Source: Argonema antarcticum A004/B2
GTDB taxonomy: Bacteria; Cyanobacteriota; Cyanobacteriia; Cyanobacteriales; Aerosakkonemataceae
Direction of reading: 5' to 3'
Assembly (NCBI RefSeq): GCF_023333585.1
Contig: NZ_JAIQZN010000051.1
Location: forward strand, 1-52,916
Length of the DNA: 52,916 nt
Position 1 is the first letter of the stretch, and each line of letters starts with the position of its first letter. A model generated the notes under the pieces. It was not told the DNA's origin and did not search any database. It was given only the letters and a program-made list of their open reading frames with translations. This document shows positions 34,201 to 44,069 of this stretch, piece after piece. The position numbers and the translations under genes are program-made.

Positions 34201-36049
34201 ATCTCTTAGATACTCGCAGCAGTTTGAAGGCCCCAGCTGAGCCTAATTCTTGATATTGATGACGCTTTAAAACTTTTGGATCGAGGTCTTGAGAGTTGCT
34301 GAGAATTAGGACTGTAGGTGGATTTGGCACAGTAACAGCTGTTTCCTTAATGTAGACAAAGGCTTCCTTGAATGTTTGGATGTAATTCACCGTGCGCTGG
34401 GTATAAAATACCACGCTAGGTCTGATGAAGCCGATCGCAATTAACTCTTCCCCAGGCTTTTCTACCTGAGTGACAAGCGCCGATAGTTGTCTCAAAGGTA
34501 GCTGACGCTGCTCGTCAATTAGCAAGGCGGCGGGTGGCGCGACAAAAATCATAAACGCCATAAACCCTGCCAAGTTGGCACTCCAAAGCCATCGCCTTTG
34601 TCGCCACAGCAAAAATATGCTGGCAATAGCTGCTGTCCCCCAGACGATCCCGCTTAGGATCGGCAAACCCGATTGTTGCAGTATCTGACGCACTTGGGGC
34701 ATGGCTGGGTCATATCCCATTAATTTGGGACTCAAGAAAGTTCCAACAGCAAGAATTATCAGGAACAGAATGTTAAAAATCGCACTAATAAATAGTCCAG
34801 TATTTTTTTTGCTCCCCCTCAATTCCCCCCTCACCGTCCCACGGGGAGGGGCTGGGGGTAGGGTTCCCTTCATTTGGTCGCTCCAAAAAAGCGTTACCAT
34901 AATTGCGCCTGCTGGCATTAAGGGAAGTACGTAGCTGGGAAGTTTGGTAACGGAAATGCTGAAAAAGCCAAAGACGCAAATAAACCAAAATAGGGCAAAT
35001 AAACCCAGATGAGTTGAGCGTGGGGATTGTTTCCACTTGTCTCGTTCCCAGAAGCGCAAATGAGCGATCGCAATTGGCAAATAAATCGACCAAGGCGCAA
35101 GGCTAACTAAAATTACTGGAATGTAAAAATACCAAGGGCCACGGTGACTGCTGACAACGCTGGTGAAACGTTGAAGGTTGTGATAGCCAAAAAATGTGTC
35201 GATGTAGGCTTTTCCATTTGCCAATGTCACCAAAACAAACCAGGGTATTGCGATCGCACTCGTAATTAAAATCCCCCGCACGAGTCGCATTTCCTGCAAA
35301 ACTTCCCTGAATTTGCCCACATACAGCAGGAAAGCACCAATAATCAACGCTGGCAATACGGCACCCACTGGCCCTTTTGCCAAAATAGCTAAGGCAATGA
35401 AGACGTAAAACCCGATATACCAAACCGAAGAAGGTAAAAGGAAAGAATAACGTACATTCTCTCTCCCTCCCAAAGCATATCCAATAAAAAATGTCAATAG
35501 TGCCATCCCGATCGTACTTGCCAGCAGCATATCGGAGACACCAGTTCGTCCCCAAGCGATCCAGGCAGGATTTAAGGCTATGATGGCAGCACCAATCCAG
35601 GCGGATATCCACAACTGGCGTTCTCGTTGAATGGGGCGATCGATTTGCTCCTCAACGGCGGTGGCGGGACGGGGAAAACCAAAATATCGCAGTGTATAGA
35701 AGCCTAAAGCTGTCAGGGCGATCGCGAAAAGCGCTGAAGGAAGTCGCGCCGCCCATTCGTTAACACCGATAATTTTAAATGCGATCGCCATTAGCCAATA
35801 AACCAAAGGCGGCTTATCAAAACGAGTTTCACCATTCCAATAAGGAGTAATCCAGTCCACAGTCACTGTCATTTGACGCGCCGCTTCCACAAACATCGGT
35901 TCTGTCTTATCCACCAACCCGATGCTGCCCAAATACCACAAAAAAGCTACGCAGCTAATTACTACCAACCAGATAATTGAGAAGTTACAGTTTAGATTTG
36001 GCTCTTTCTTAAAATCCTTCCACCAATTTTTTGTTTTGTGATTTTTCAT
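34196..36049 (-). CDS. Glycosyltransferase family 39/ArnT-like membrane protein
   Basis: A 617-residue polytopic membrane protein with about 12 hydrophobic segments. The N-terminal loop GLVDKTEPMFVEAARQM (about residues 45-61) and FDKPPLVYWLMAIAFKI (about 79-95) hold the conserved acidic residues of the PMT/ArnT superfamily. It should transfer a sugar from a polyprenyl-phosphate donor on the outer face of the membrane. Its acceptor is unknown. A PAP2 phosphatase gene lies 38 bases upstream in the same direction, which fits recycling of the polyprenyl carrier. Confidence 0.88.
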   Translation of the reverse strand: MKNHKTKNWWKDFKKEPNLNCNFSIIWLVVISCVAFLWYLGSIGLVDKTEPMFVEAARQMTVTVDWITPYWNGETRFDKPPLVYWLMAIAFKIIGVNEWAARLPSALFAIALTALGFYTLRYFGFPRPATAVEEQIDRPIQRERQLWISAWIGAAIIALNPAWIAWGRTGVSDMLLASTIGMALLTFFIGYALGGRENVRYSFLLPSSVWYIGFYVFIALAILAKGPVGAVLPALIIGAFLLYVGKFREVLQEMRLVRGILITSAIAIPWFVLVTLANGKAYIDTFFGYHNLQRFTSVVSSHRGPWYFYIPVILVSLAPWSIYLPIAIAHLRFWERDKWKQSPRSTHLGLFALFWFICVFGFFSISVTKLPSYVLPLMPAGAIMVTLFWSDQMKGTLPPAPPRGTVRGELRGSKKNTGLFISAIFNILFLIILAVGTFLSPKLMGYDPAMPQVRQILQQSGLPILSGIVWGTAAIASIFLLWRQRRWLWSANLAGFMAFMIFVAPPAALLIDEQRQLPLRQLSALVTQVEKPGEELIAIGFIRPSVVFYTQRTVNYIQTFKEAFVYIKETAVTVPNPPTVLILSNSQDLDPKVLKRHQYQELGSAGAFKLLRVSKRY

Positions 36050-36087
36050 CTTGTCTCTATCGTTATTATCCTAACCATTAACCGCTT

Positions 36088-36756
36088 TTAATACTTTTTC
36101 TCTTTCTTGCCTGAGAAGTTTAGTATTGCCAAACATATTGTCAGCCAAATGTAGCCAAAAGCATAGCCTCCAATGATATCAGAAGGCCAGTGTACTCTTA
36201 GGTACATACTGCTCAAGCCCATTAAAAGCAGAAACAAAGTAGTCACACCATAAATGTAAATACTGAGCTTAGGATATCTAGCTGCCAGCAGATAAGCTAA
36301 ATAAAAGTACAGCACCAGATTGCCTGTAGCGTGACCGCTTGGGTAGCCAAAGCCTCCCGCAGTTTTGTCTATACGCTCCGGGGGACGACGACGAGCAAAA
36401 AATGGTTTGAGTATTTCATCAACAAGTAGTAAAACGCTCAGTGAAGCAAATGCTAAAGTCATCGCTTCTCTCCAATAGCGTTTCCACCAAAGTATGCCTA
36501 GACTTGTCACAACTACAAGGGCAGCAATATGTGTATCTCCTATTAAATAAAAAACTGACAAAATATAGCCACTTATAGGATTAATCACTTCATGCAGCCA
36601 CTGCAAAAAAGCAACCTCAAATTCAAAAACCTTTTTTTCTCGGACTTCTTGACTAAGAAAAATTAAAGGCAATAGTATAAATAAAGAAATATATAATCTT
36701 ACCTTACCCGTTGCAGCAACCAGAGAAGAGAACCAACTATAAAGCTTAGATTTCAT
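36088..36756 (-). CDS. PAP2 family phosphatase
   Basis: A 222-residue membrane phosphatase from ATG 36756 (the longer frame starts at TTG). Six hydrophobic segments. The three PAP2 motifs are KPFFARRRPPER (C1), YPSGHATGN (C2) and SMYLRVHWPSDIIGGYAFG (C3). It likely hydrolyses undecaprenyl diphosphate or a lipid phosphate. It is transcribed towards the ArnT-like gene, 38 bases apart. Confidence 0.92.
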   Translation of the reverse strand: MKSKLYSWFSSLVAATGKVRLYISLFILLPLIFLSQEVREKKVFEFEVAFLQWLHEVINPISGYILSVFYLIGDTHIAALVVVTSLGILWWKRYWREAMTLAFASLSVLLLVDEILKPFFARRRPPERIDKTAGGFGYPSGHATGNLVLYFYLAYLLAARYPKLSIYIYGVTTLFLLLMGLSSMYLRVHWPSDIIGGYAFGYIWLTICLAILNFSGKKEKKY

Positions 36757-37287
36757 GTGCGATTTGGGGGGATAGGGCAGATACAGCAAAAGTCAAAAGT
36801 CAAAAGTCAAAAGTCAAAATGAAATGCTTTCTGTGAATTGATTCTAGCGTTTTAGTAAGTTTAAACCGCCCTGGCGGTTGCTGTGTAAGTGGAGATCGCC
36901 AAAAGGCTACCAGTGGGAAACCTCACCCCCCCAACCCCCCTCTCCGAGATCGGAGAGGAGGGAGAAAGACTTCCCAATTTTCGTTGACAAAGAGGAGGGA
37001 GAAAGACTTCCCAATCTTCGTTGACGGGGAAAGGGGCGTCTTTCTCCCCTCCCTGTTGACGGGGAGGGGTTGGGGGCAGGGGCAAGGGTTCGATCTAGCC
37101 GACCAAAACGACAAGGTAGCAAAAAATAAGCCAAATTGGAAGATCTGCCCCTAACCCCCAGTCTTAGGGTTGCAAAATTAACTGCCAATTTTTAACCTGA
37201 AAAGCCGATAACTTTGGTATAATATATCTTCCTTTGCATTAAAACAAGCTTGAGGAGACAGCAAGCAAAATACCGTCATACCAAGCA
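36757..37287. other. Intergenic repeat region with a tandem duplication
   Basis: This 531-base spacer holds four AAAAGTC heptamers (about 36789-36819), a fragment of the TATAGC repeat end in reverse (36866-36885) and a tandem duplication of 34 bases with one mismatch (36955-36988 and 36992-37025). Other GGGAGAAAGAC and CCCCTCCC inverted pieces follow to about 37090. The last 80 bases contain TATAAT at 37218-37223 and lead to ycf20. No gene is seen. Confidence 0.7.
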
Positions 37288-37623
37288 ATGCAAAATACCC
37301 GTCTCAACAACCTAGTAGATTCGATCGCCAGTCAAGCAGGAGGCTGGTTTCGCAATCCTTGGCGGCGACTCTCTCTGATAACGATCGCCCTGCTGTCCGG
37401 CGTTTTCCTGGGAACGGCGATTCCGACTACAGCAGGACAAGCTGCTGATTGGGATATCGTTGGGGCCGCACTGTTGGTTATATTTACGGAGCTATCAAGT
37501 CGTATTTTTTACCGCACCAACCGACAGGGAGTTTCGCGATCGCTCTTAATAGAAATGTTAAATGCGCTCAAAATTGGTCTGACTTACAGCCTGTTTATCG
37601 AAGCCTTCAAGCTCGGATCGTGA
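37288..37623 (+). CDS. ycf20: Ycf20-like membrane protein (DUF565)
   Basis: A 111-residue protein with two or three hydrophobic segments: RLSLITIALLSGVFLGTAIP (about residues 27-46), AALLVIFTELSSRIFY and ALKIGLTYSLFIEAFKLGS. The pattern PTTAGQAADWDIVGAALL matches the plastid and cyanobacterial Ycf20 family, whose loss affects photosystem function or photoprotection in green algae. Glycerate kinase starts 4 bases after its stop, so the two are probably co-transcribed. Confidence 0.9.
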   Translation: MQNTRLNNLVDSIASQAGGWFRNPWRRLSLITIALLSGVFLGTAIPTTAGQAADWDIVGAALLVIFTELSSRIFYRTNRQGVSRSLLIEMLNALKIGLTYSLFIEAFKLGS

Positions 37624-37627
37624 TGCC

Positions 37628-38734
37628 ATGCTGCCAGAAAGTCGATCGCTAAGTCAGATCCTCCAAGAGTGGTTATCAGCAGATTCACTACCAAACTCTA
37701 CCAAGCAACAGCTGGAAATTTGGGCGTTAGCTGATGAATTACGAGCAAAAGCGTTTGGTATTATACCAGAAAATGTAGAAAAAGTTATCCAAGCGCGATT
37801 GCGCCTTTTCCAATCCGTCTACTCAGAAGTTATCCAATTTTGCTATAAAACTGGTTTCCACAGCGACAGCCTTATCCTAGAAAATCTGTGGAACCTTTGG
37901 CTTCCCTTGGCGATGCAGCTAGCAGAATACCGACAGCAGCAGATATATCCCCTCATCCAAGGCATTTTGGGAGGACAGGGAACCGGCAAAACTACACTAG
38001 CCGAGATTCTAAAGATAATTCTGAATCATCTTGGCTACAGCACGCTCAGCCTTTCTCTCGACGATCTTTACAAAACTTATGCCGATCGCCAACTTCTCAA
38101 ACAAAAAGACCCCCGCTTAATATGGCGCGGGCCACCGGGAACCCACGATGTCCAGTTGGGTATTGCCGTTTTGGATGAATTGCGTCAGTCAAAGGATTTT
38201 GGATTAGAAGAAATTGAAAATCCAAAATCGATTCAAGTTCCCCGCTTTGATAAATCTGCTTGGGGTGGAGAAGGCGATCGCACGCGATGGGAAGTAGTGG
38301 AGAATATAGATATTGTGCTATTTGAAGGTTGGTTTGTCGGCGTTCGACCGATCGATCCGGCTGTTTTCGACACTGCACCTGCGCCTATCCTCACAGAAGC
38401 CGATCGCACTTTTGCCCGCGATATGAATGCTAAATTACAAGATTATGTACCTTTGTGGAAACGATTGGATCGGTTGATAGTGCTGTACCCTCCTGATTAT
38501 CGCCTCTCCCAGCAGTGGCGGCGTCAGGCGGAACAAAAAGCGATCGCATCTGGCAAATCTGGAATGACGGATGAAAAGGTGAATCTATTTGTTGAGTATT
38601 TTTGGCGAAGTCTCCACCCGGATTTGTTCGTAAAGCCTTTCGTAAGAAACCAAAACTGGGTAGATTTAGTCATCGAGATCGATGGGGATCATTCTCCAGG
38701 TGCTGTCTACCGACCTAGCGATCGTTTAACTTAA
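37628..38734 (+). CDS. glyK: D-glycerate 3-kinase
   Basis: A 368-residue enzyme of the plant and cyanobacterial type. The P-loop is GGQGTGKTTLAEIL (about residues 115-128), followed by LSLDDLYKTYADR and WRGPPGTHDVQLGI (about 160-178), then VPRFDKSAWGGEGDR and LFEGWFVGV. It phosphorylates glycerate to 3-phosphoglycerate and so ends the photorespiratory glycolate pathway. It is directly behind ycf20. Confidence 0.95.
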   Translation: MLPESRSLSQILQEWLSADSLPNSTKQQLEIWALADELRAKAFGIIPENVEKVIQARLRLFQSVYSEVIQFCYKTGFHSDSLILENLWNLWLPLAMQLAEYRQQQIYPLIQGILGGQGTGKTTLAEILKIILNHLGYSTLSLSLDDLYKTYADRQLLKQKDPRLIWRGPPGTHDVQLGIAVLDELRQSKDFGLEEIENPKSIQVPRFDKSAWGGEGDRTRWEVVENIDIVLFEGWFVGVRPIDPAVFDTAPAPILTEADRTFARDMNAKLQDYVPLWKRLDRLIVLYPPDYRLSQQWRRQAEQKAIASGKSGMTDEKVNLFVEYFWRSLHPDLFVKPFVRNQNWVDLVIEIDGDHSPGAVYRPSDRLT

Positions 38735-38793
38735 GAATTAATTAAGTTTGTTGGTTTAGTTTAGCGACAAAATTTGCTAACGTCTTGGCACCC

Positions 38794-39339
38794 ATGTCTA
38801 AAAACTGTTCCCAAAGGTTACTCACCCAACTGACAAAACCAACTCCATCTCGATCCCGAAAATCGAAACGCTTCCTGCCGCGTTTGCGGCGCAGCTTTCA
38901 TTACTTTTACTTGCGCTTTATCCGCTTGCGAGGCAGTCCAGAATCTCTTGCCAGAGGTGTAGCTGCTGGCGTTTTCGCCGGATTATTTCCCCTAATAGCT
39001 ACACAAATGGCCGTTGCCATCCTGATCGCAGTTCTAATCCGGGGCAATAAAATGGTCGCCGCCGCAGCTACTTGGATCAGCAATCCATTGACTGGAGTAC
39101 CTATTTATGCTTTCAATTTTCAGGTTGGTCAATGGCTGTTAGGCTCTGACGATCAGTCTTTTTCTGCTGAAAGTTTCGACTCCTGGCAGGCTATCATGCA
39201 ATTGGGAACTGAGTTTGTGACAGATCTCCTTGTCGGCTGCTTGGTTGTAGCGTCTGTCTGTGCTGTTGGCAGCTATTTTTTGGCTTTGTGGGTGGTGAGG
39301 CGGGTGCGGGCTAAAAGGCGATCGGGCCACTTGAGTTAA
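38794..39339 (+). CDS. DUF2062 family membrane protein
   Basis: A 181-residue protein from ATG 38794 (the longer frame starts at TTG 38785). Motifs LRGSPESLARGVAAGVFAGL, FPLIATQMAVAILIAVLIRG and WISNPLTGVPIYAFNFQVGQ define DUF2062, with two strong hydrophobic segments and a further one near the C-terminus. The role is unknown. The very basic N-terminus is on the cytoplasmic side. Confidence 0.9.
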   Translation: MSKNCSQRLLTQLTKPTPSRSRKSKRFLPRLRRSFHYFYLRFIRLRGSPESLARGVAAGVFAGLFPLIATQMAVAILIAVLIRGNKMVAAAATWISNPLTGVPIYAFNFQVGQWLLGSDDQSFSAESFDSWQAIMQLGTEFVTDLLVGCLVVASVCAVGSYFLALWVVRRVRAKRRSGHLS

Positions 39340-39354
39340 CTTGTTTACTTGAGT

Positions 39355-39438
39355 CTAACTTATCATTTGCCTTGTCAAAGCATCATCGTAGCGTCCATCT
39401 AAGATGCTATTTCTTAAGTCTATTAGTTCCTGAGTCAT
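39355..39438 (-). pseudogene. Short gene remnant, DUF29-type start
   Basis: The minus-strand frame from ATG 39438 reads MTQELIDLRNSILDGRYDDA then LTRQMIS and stops. The opening resembles the start of small cyanobacterial proteins that continue IVDELEGMS. It is cut after 27 residues. Probably a fragment; confidence is low. Confidence 0.35.
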
Positions 39439-39520
39439 AAATATTGCCTTCATAAATATGTTTTTAAGCTAAATATAGATCGCCAAGGTGGGCATTACCC
39501 ACCCTACGAAAACACAATCC

Positions 39521-41008
39521 CTAATTGTTAGTCTGAATACGGTTCAACAGATCGTAAAACGGTTGCCAATTATCCGATTGTACAATCGGTTCCCAAATCG
39601 CTTCTATTACCGGGCGAAGTATGATAGTTTTGGGATTGCGATCGCACAACATCCGCTCAACCTTATCCATCTCGTCTTGCGATAAACTATTCAAAACGCG
39701 ATGGTACAAATTTCGCCAATTATCTAACAAATCAACCTGCTCAGATGACTGTACAATAGAAGCACCGCTAAAGATGCGATTGGCATCTTCTCGCCAGTCA
39801 CGAGAAAACTGCTGTCTTAGTTCGGCAAAGAACTCGTGATAACCCACCTGAGTATCATTCAAAAGCTGAATTGTTAGATAGAACAACTTATCTACTTCTG
39901 GTATTTCCAGTCGATCGAAACCCAACTTATTTAGCATCAACTGCTTATATCTCAACAGATAATGAGGTTCAAAATTGGTTAATGCAGCTTCCATCTCAGC
40001 GCTCGGAATTATAGCAGCTAATGGTTCCTGGAGCATTTCTAAATTCAACCGACAAATCCCCGGTTGATTCTCGTAACTGTAACGCCCGTAATAATCAAAA
40101 TATGCAGCTGTAAATTGCGGGTTATAAGTAGGAATAAAAGCATAAGGGCCATAATCAAAACTTTCACCCGTAATTGACATATTATCTGTGTTCAGAACCG
40201 CATGACAAAAACCTGCCGCCATCCATTGAGCCACCAATTCTGCCACCCTTTGCACTAATTCTGTGTAGAATAGCGAGTACTTGTCAGTTTCTTGTGGGAT
40301 GGGCATCTTGCCCGTTACAGACGAATGGATAGAGGGGTAATACTGCTCAATTACGTGGTCTAAAAGCTTTTGAGTTAAATCTTTGCGACCGATATAGCGC
40401 AAACGCTCAAACGTGCCAAAGCGGATATGCGATCGACTAAAACGTACCATCACCGATGACCGAGTTGGCGAAGGTTCATCTCCGCGCCATAAAGATTGGC
40501 CAGTTTCAATCATGCTCAAACAGCGAGATGTCCTCACACCCATTTGGTGCAGCATTTCACCTGCCAGCACTTCCCGCAAGCCACCTTTAAGTGTTAAACT
40601 ACCATCACCACCGCGAGAGTAAGGCGTCCGACCAGAACCTTTGGTGCCGAAGTCGTAAAGTTCGCCATCAGTCCCGCGAACTTGACCGTAGAGAAAGCCT
40701 CTTCCATCGCCCAAAAAGGGGTTGTATTCACCAAACTGATAACCGTGGTAGCGCAAAGCCAAAAAAGGCCGACGTTCCTCAAATTTACCAAAAGCTTCAA
40801 TAAAGTGGTCGTCTGTCACTGCTTCGGGGTCTAGTCCCAGTAAGGGTAGCAGTTGGTCGTTGCGGAATCGCAGAACGCGATCGGGAAATTCAGCCGCTGC
40901 GACTTCATCATAATAATCATCTCCCAAGGCTTCCAGCGCCGGTTCGTAATTAAGTGTAAGTAAAGGGTTGGGAAAATTTTGGTTTTTTGGAGTTGCGGCG
41001 ATCGTCAT
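39521..41008 (-). CDS. selO: Protein adenylyltransferase SelO (YdiU)
   Basis: A 495-residue pseudokinase that transfers AMP to hydroxyl side chains. Motifs include YGYQFGEYN-type [38 protein letters not shown] (nucleotide-binding, about residues 116-135), [17 protein letters not shown], and the catalytic/metal pair [18 protein letters not shown] and YGPYAF. Residues about 228-238 ([10 protein letters not shown]) come from a small repeat inserted in a variable loop without breaking the frame. Confidence 0.95.
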   Translation of the reverse strand: MTIAATPKNQNFPNPLLTLNYEPALEALGDDYYDEVAAAEFPDRVLRFRNDQLLPLLGLDPEAVTDDHFIEAFGKFEERRPFLALRYHGYQFGEYNPFLGDGRGFLYGQVRGTDGELYDFGTKGSGRTPYSRGGDGSLTLKGGLREVLAGEMLHQMGVRTSRCLSMIETGQSLWRGDEPSPTRSSVMVRFSRSHIRFGTFERLRYIGRKDLTQKLLDHVIEQYYPSIHSSVTGKMPIPQETDKYSLFYTELVQRVAELVAQWMAAGFCHAVLNTDNMSITGESFDYGPYAFIPTYNPQFTAAYFDYYGRYSYENQPGICRLNLEMLQEPLAAIIPSAEMEAALTNFEPHYLLRYKQLMLNKLGFDRLEIPEVDKLFYLTIQLLNDTQVGYHEFFAELRQQFSRDWREDANRIFSGASIVQSSEQVDLLDNWRNLYHRVLNSLSQDEMDKVERMLCDRNPKTIILRPVIEAIWEPIVQSDNWQPFYDLLNRIQTNN

Positions 41009-41040
41009 TTGGTTTAATTTTAATTCATTCTTATATTAGA

Positions 41041-41066
41041 GTAGGGTGCATTGCAATGCACCCTAC
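41041..41066. repeat. Perfect 26-base palindrome, GTAGGGT type
   Basis: The sequence reads the same on both strands, with GTAGGGTGCA at each end. It lies between selO and the LTXXQ gene and could act as a shared hairpin. Confidence 0.93.
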
Positions 41067-41080
41067 AAGTAGACAGTAGC

Positions 41081-41563
41081 CTATCGTTGGCCGCTGGGAC
41101 GGTTCGGCTGGACTTGATTTTGCAATCGTTGTAGTTGTTCTGGAGTCAGAACGTTTTTAATGTTCTCGTTAGAACTCTCAACGATCGATCGAATACGAGC
41201 TATCTTCTCTGTTTCCAGATTCAAAGAACGTAGGGCTACACCGGGGTTTTGACCAGCTTGAACTGCTTGGGTAAAACTACTGCGCTGCTGAGGTGTTAAT
41301 ACTGCCTCAATTTGTTGTTGTCTGTTGACGAGAATGTCCCGTATTTGTTGCACCTGTTGAGGTGTGAGATTTAATGCCTCCTCTATTGAGGCTGGGCGAT
41401 TAGAAGGGTTTGCAGGAGTTGCAGGACGAGTATTGGGAGTATTGGGGGTCGAGGGTTGTGAAAAGGCAATACCGGGAACCAGAGTAGCTAGGGCTACTGT
41501 TGTTCCGACAATGGAGATGCGCTTGGCAAAATTGAAAGCCATTAAAATTTTGATAGAAAGCAA
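41081..41563 (-). CDS. Periplasmic LTXXQ (Spy/CpxP-like) protein
   Basis: A 160-residue exported protein. The signal peptide runs to about residue 37 (GTTVALATLVPGIAFSQ). The mature part has the LTXXQ motifs LTPQQVQQI (about residues 71-79) and LTPQQRS, LTPEQLQRL near the C-terminus, as in Spy-like chaperones. GGAG a few bases upstream favours TTG 41563, with ATG 41542 (MAFNFAKRI) as the alternative. It may sense or buffer envelope stress. Confidence 0.78.
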   Translation of the reverse strand: MLSIKILMAFNFAKRISIVGTTVALATLVPGIAFSQPSTPNTPNTRPATPANPSNRPASIEEALNLTPQQVQQIRDILVNRQQQIEAVLTPQQRSSFTQAVQAGQNPGVALRSLNLETEKIARIRSIVESSNENIKNVLTPEQLQRLQNQVQPNRPSGQR

Positions 41564-41801
41564 ACTTCTCCTATACTAATCGTTGTAAGTTATGGTGTGT
41601 GAATCTGCTGACCTTAAGAATTGAAAATTTCTGCCTTGGGAACCGAGCCAACTAAATTAGCGTCGCAAAGCAGTTTGAGACTTTATTCCAAATCTGGGTT
41701 AGCTACCCCCTTTTTCGGCTTCAATGTTGTTCCTTCTCCCCCACTCACCCACTCCCCCGCTGCCTCTCAAAATAACGGGGTTAATCGAAGCGGATTTGGT
41801 A

Positions 41802-44069
41802 TTATTCGTCCACCTGGCTGATGCGGCGCAGATTTAGAATATCGCTCAATTTCTTAATTTGGGTGAAAATGCGATCCAGTTGATTGGAGTCGCGGATATC
41901 AATGCCTAAGTTAATCAAGGCAGGGCGTCCATCAAAGGTTTTTACCTGAGCATTCCGCACGTTGACATTATTATCTGTCAGGCGAGATAAAATATCTTTG
42001 AGAACGCCTACGCGATCGAGTACTTCAATTTGAATGTTGACAGGATAGGTCTGAGGACGAAGGCTGTCGGAATCGATCGGGTTCCAGCTAACGGGCACAA
42101 GGCGATCGCCCTCCACACTTTCCACATTGGGACATCCTTGTCGATGAATCGAAATGCCGCGACTGCTGCGGGTCACGACCCCAAGAATCTGTTCGCCGGG
42201 AATTGGGTTGCAACAGCCAGCCAGGTAATAAAGCAACCCTTCGACGCCCACAATGGGGGAGTTCAAACTCTTGTGATGTCCCCCCTTACTGCTGCTGGTA
42301 GATGGCAAAGCGCGTGGTGTTGTGGGGATAAGGGGTAGCGCCTCCAGAGCAAGTGCGATCGGTTGCTGACCTTTCACCGCTTCTCGGATGCGATTCACCA
42401 CCATGTTAAGCGTCACTTCTCCGTAACCCAAGGCAGCTAGTAAATCTTCTACGCTGTGGTAATTGCATCGTTCCGCCACCGCCTGCATCGGTTCAGACTT
42501 CAGCAAAGCTTCAAAACCGCTTTTGCCCAGTTCCTTTTCTAGCATCTCCCTACCGCGTGCGACATTTTCGTCGCGGTTACTGCGCTTATACCACTGCCGA
42601 ATCCTATTTCTTGCAGAAGGAGTCACCACAAAATTGAGCCAGTCCAAACTGGGGTGGCCATTTTTCAGCGTCACAATCTCCACAATGTCACCATTTTTCA
42701 GCGATGTACCCAGCGGCATCATTCGCCCATTCACCTTAGCACCAGCACAGTGGTTTCCCACCTCTGTGTGTATCCGATAAGCAAAATCAACAGGCGTCGC
42801 GCCTTGACTGAGGGAAATCACATCGCCTTTTGGCGTGAATACATAAACATCGTCTTCAAATAAATTATCTTTGACGCTTTCGATATATTCCTGAGCATCT
42901 TTCAGGTCGTTTTGCCATTCCAGCAGCTGTCGCAACCAGGTAAACTTTTCATCCGATCCTGTCACCTGGGTATTGTTAGACCGACCCGTTTCCTTATACT
43001 TCCAATGAGCGGCAATCCCATATTCCGCTATCTGGTGCATTTGCAAGGTGCGGATCTGTACCTCGATCGGACGCCCCGTCGGGCCAATCACAACCGTATG
43101 CAATGATTGATAGCGATTCGGTTTGGGTAGACCGATATAGTCCTTAAATCTGCCTGGAACTGGTCGAAAAGCATCGTGAACGACAGCCAAAGAGCGATAG
43201 CATTCGTCGTTCGACTTAACAATGATGCGGATAGCAGCCAGATCGTAAATTTCGTGAAATTCCTTTTGCTGCCGGTGCATCTTTTGGTAAATGCTATAAA
43301 GGTGCTTGGGTCGTCCGCTGATGTCTGAGCAATTTATTCCGGCTTGCTGTAGACCCTGACGCAAAATTTCCGTCACCCCTGCCAGTCTAGCTTCGCGATC
43401 GGTCCGCTTCTCGGCAACTAACTCTTGTATTTGACGGTATGATTCTGTTTCCAGATACTTGAACGACAAATCTTCCAGTTCCCACTTAAAGCGCCCAATT
43501 CCCAGGCGATTAGCCAGCGGAGCAAAAATTTCTCGCGTTTCCAAAGCGATCCGCCGACGTTTTTCGTCAGTCAGGTGTTCAAGGGTTCTCATATTATGCA
43601 AGCGATCGGCCAGCTTCACCACAATTACCCGGATATCTTGAGCCATTGCCAAGAACATCCGGCGGAAGTTTTCGGCTTGTCGCTCGGTTTTGCTGGAGAA
43701 ATTTTCCGAAAACTTCGAGAGTTTGGTCACACCTTCTACCAAACGTCGCACTTCTGGGCCAAAGCGCTGCTCTATTTCTTCGACGGTGACTTCTGTATCC
43801 TCAACAACATCGTGGAGGAAACCGGCTGCGATCATAGCACCCGATCCCCCCAGGTCGCGCAACAATCCTGCTACTGCGACGGGGTGACAGATGTAAGGTT
43901 CTCCCGATTTCCGATACTGACCGTCGTGCAGCTGATAAGCAAATTCAAAAGCTCGACAAACTAACCCTGTGTCTGCGGGATCGCAGGCGTCTGGCCCAGC
44001 ACATAAACATTCCTGTAGCCACTGAGGGATTACGCAATTAATAGTGGAAGTTGGAGCCATCACGTTCAT
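41802..44069 (-). CDS. rel: RelA/SpoT family (p)ppGpp synthetase/hydrolase
   Basis: A 755-residue bifunctional enzyme. The HD hydrolase domain is near the start (HDVVEDTEVTVEEIEQRFG, about residues 81-99), the synthetase carries RYQSLHTVVIGPTGRPIEVQ (about 316-335), then TGS (DVYVFTPKGDVISLSQGATP, about 404-423), and a C-terminal ACT domain. It makes and removes (p)ppGpp on starvation. GCCNPIPGEQILGVVTR (about 600) is the conserved Cys/His region. The gene stands alone. Confidence 0.96.
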   Translation of the reverse strand: MNVMAPTSTINCVIPQWLQECLCAGPDACDPADTGLVCRAFEFAYQLHDGQYRKSGEPYICHPVAVAGLLRDLGGSGAMIAAGFLHDVVEDTEVTVEEIEQRFGPEVRRLVEGVTKLSKFSENFSSKTERQAENFRRMFLAMAQDIRVIVVKLADRLHNMRTLEHLTDEKRRRIALETREIFAPLANRLGIGRFKWELEDLSFKYLETESYRQIQELVAEKRTDREARLAGVTEILRQGLQQAGINCSDISGRPKHLYSIYQKMHRQQKEFHEIYDLAAIRIIVKSNDECYRSLAVVHDAFRPVPGRFKDYIGLPKPNRYQSLHTVVIGPTGRPIEVQIRTLQMHQIAEYGIAAHWKYKETGRSNNTQVTGSDEKFTWLRQLLEWQNDLKDAQEYIESVKDNLFEDDVYVFTPKGDVISLSQGATPVDFAYRIHTEVGNHCAGAKVNGRMMPLGTSLKNGDIVEIVTLKNGHPSLDWLNFVVTPSARNRIRQWYKRSNRDENVARGREMLEKELGKSGFEALLKSEPMQAVAERCNYHSVEDLLAALGYGEVTLNMVVNRIREAVKGQQPIALALEALPLIPTTPRALPSTSSSKGGHHKSLNSPIVGVEGLLYYLAGCCNPIPGEQILGVVTRSSRGISIHRQGCPNVESVEGDRLVPVSWNPIDSDSLRPQTYPVNIQIEVLDRVGVLKDILSRLTDNNVNVRNAQVKTFDGRPALINLGIDIRDSNQLDRIFTQIKKLSDILNLRRISQVDE

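Noticed and set aside
35103-35612. Minus-strand frame of 169 residues inside the ArnT-like gene
   Set aside because: Out-of-frame shadow; Cys/Arg-rich translation without family features, while the overlapping frame is a clear glycosyltransferase.
43575-43964. Plus-strand frame of 129 residues opposite rel
   Set aside because: Lies antisense to the well-conserved HD domain of rel and has no start site or motif.
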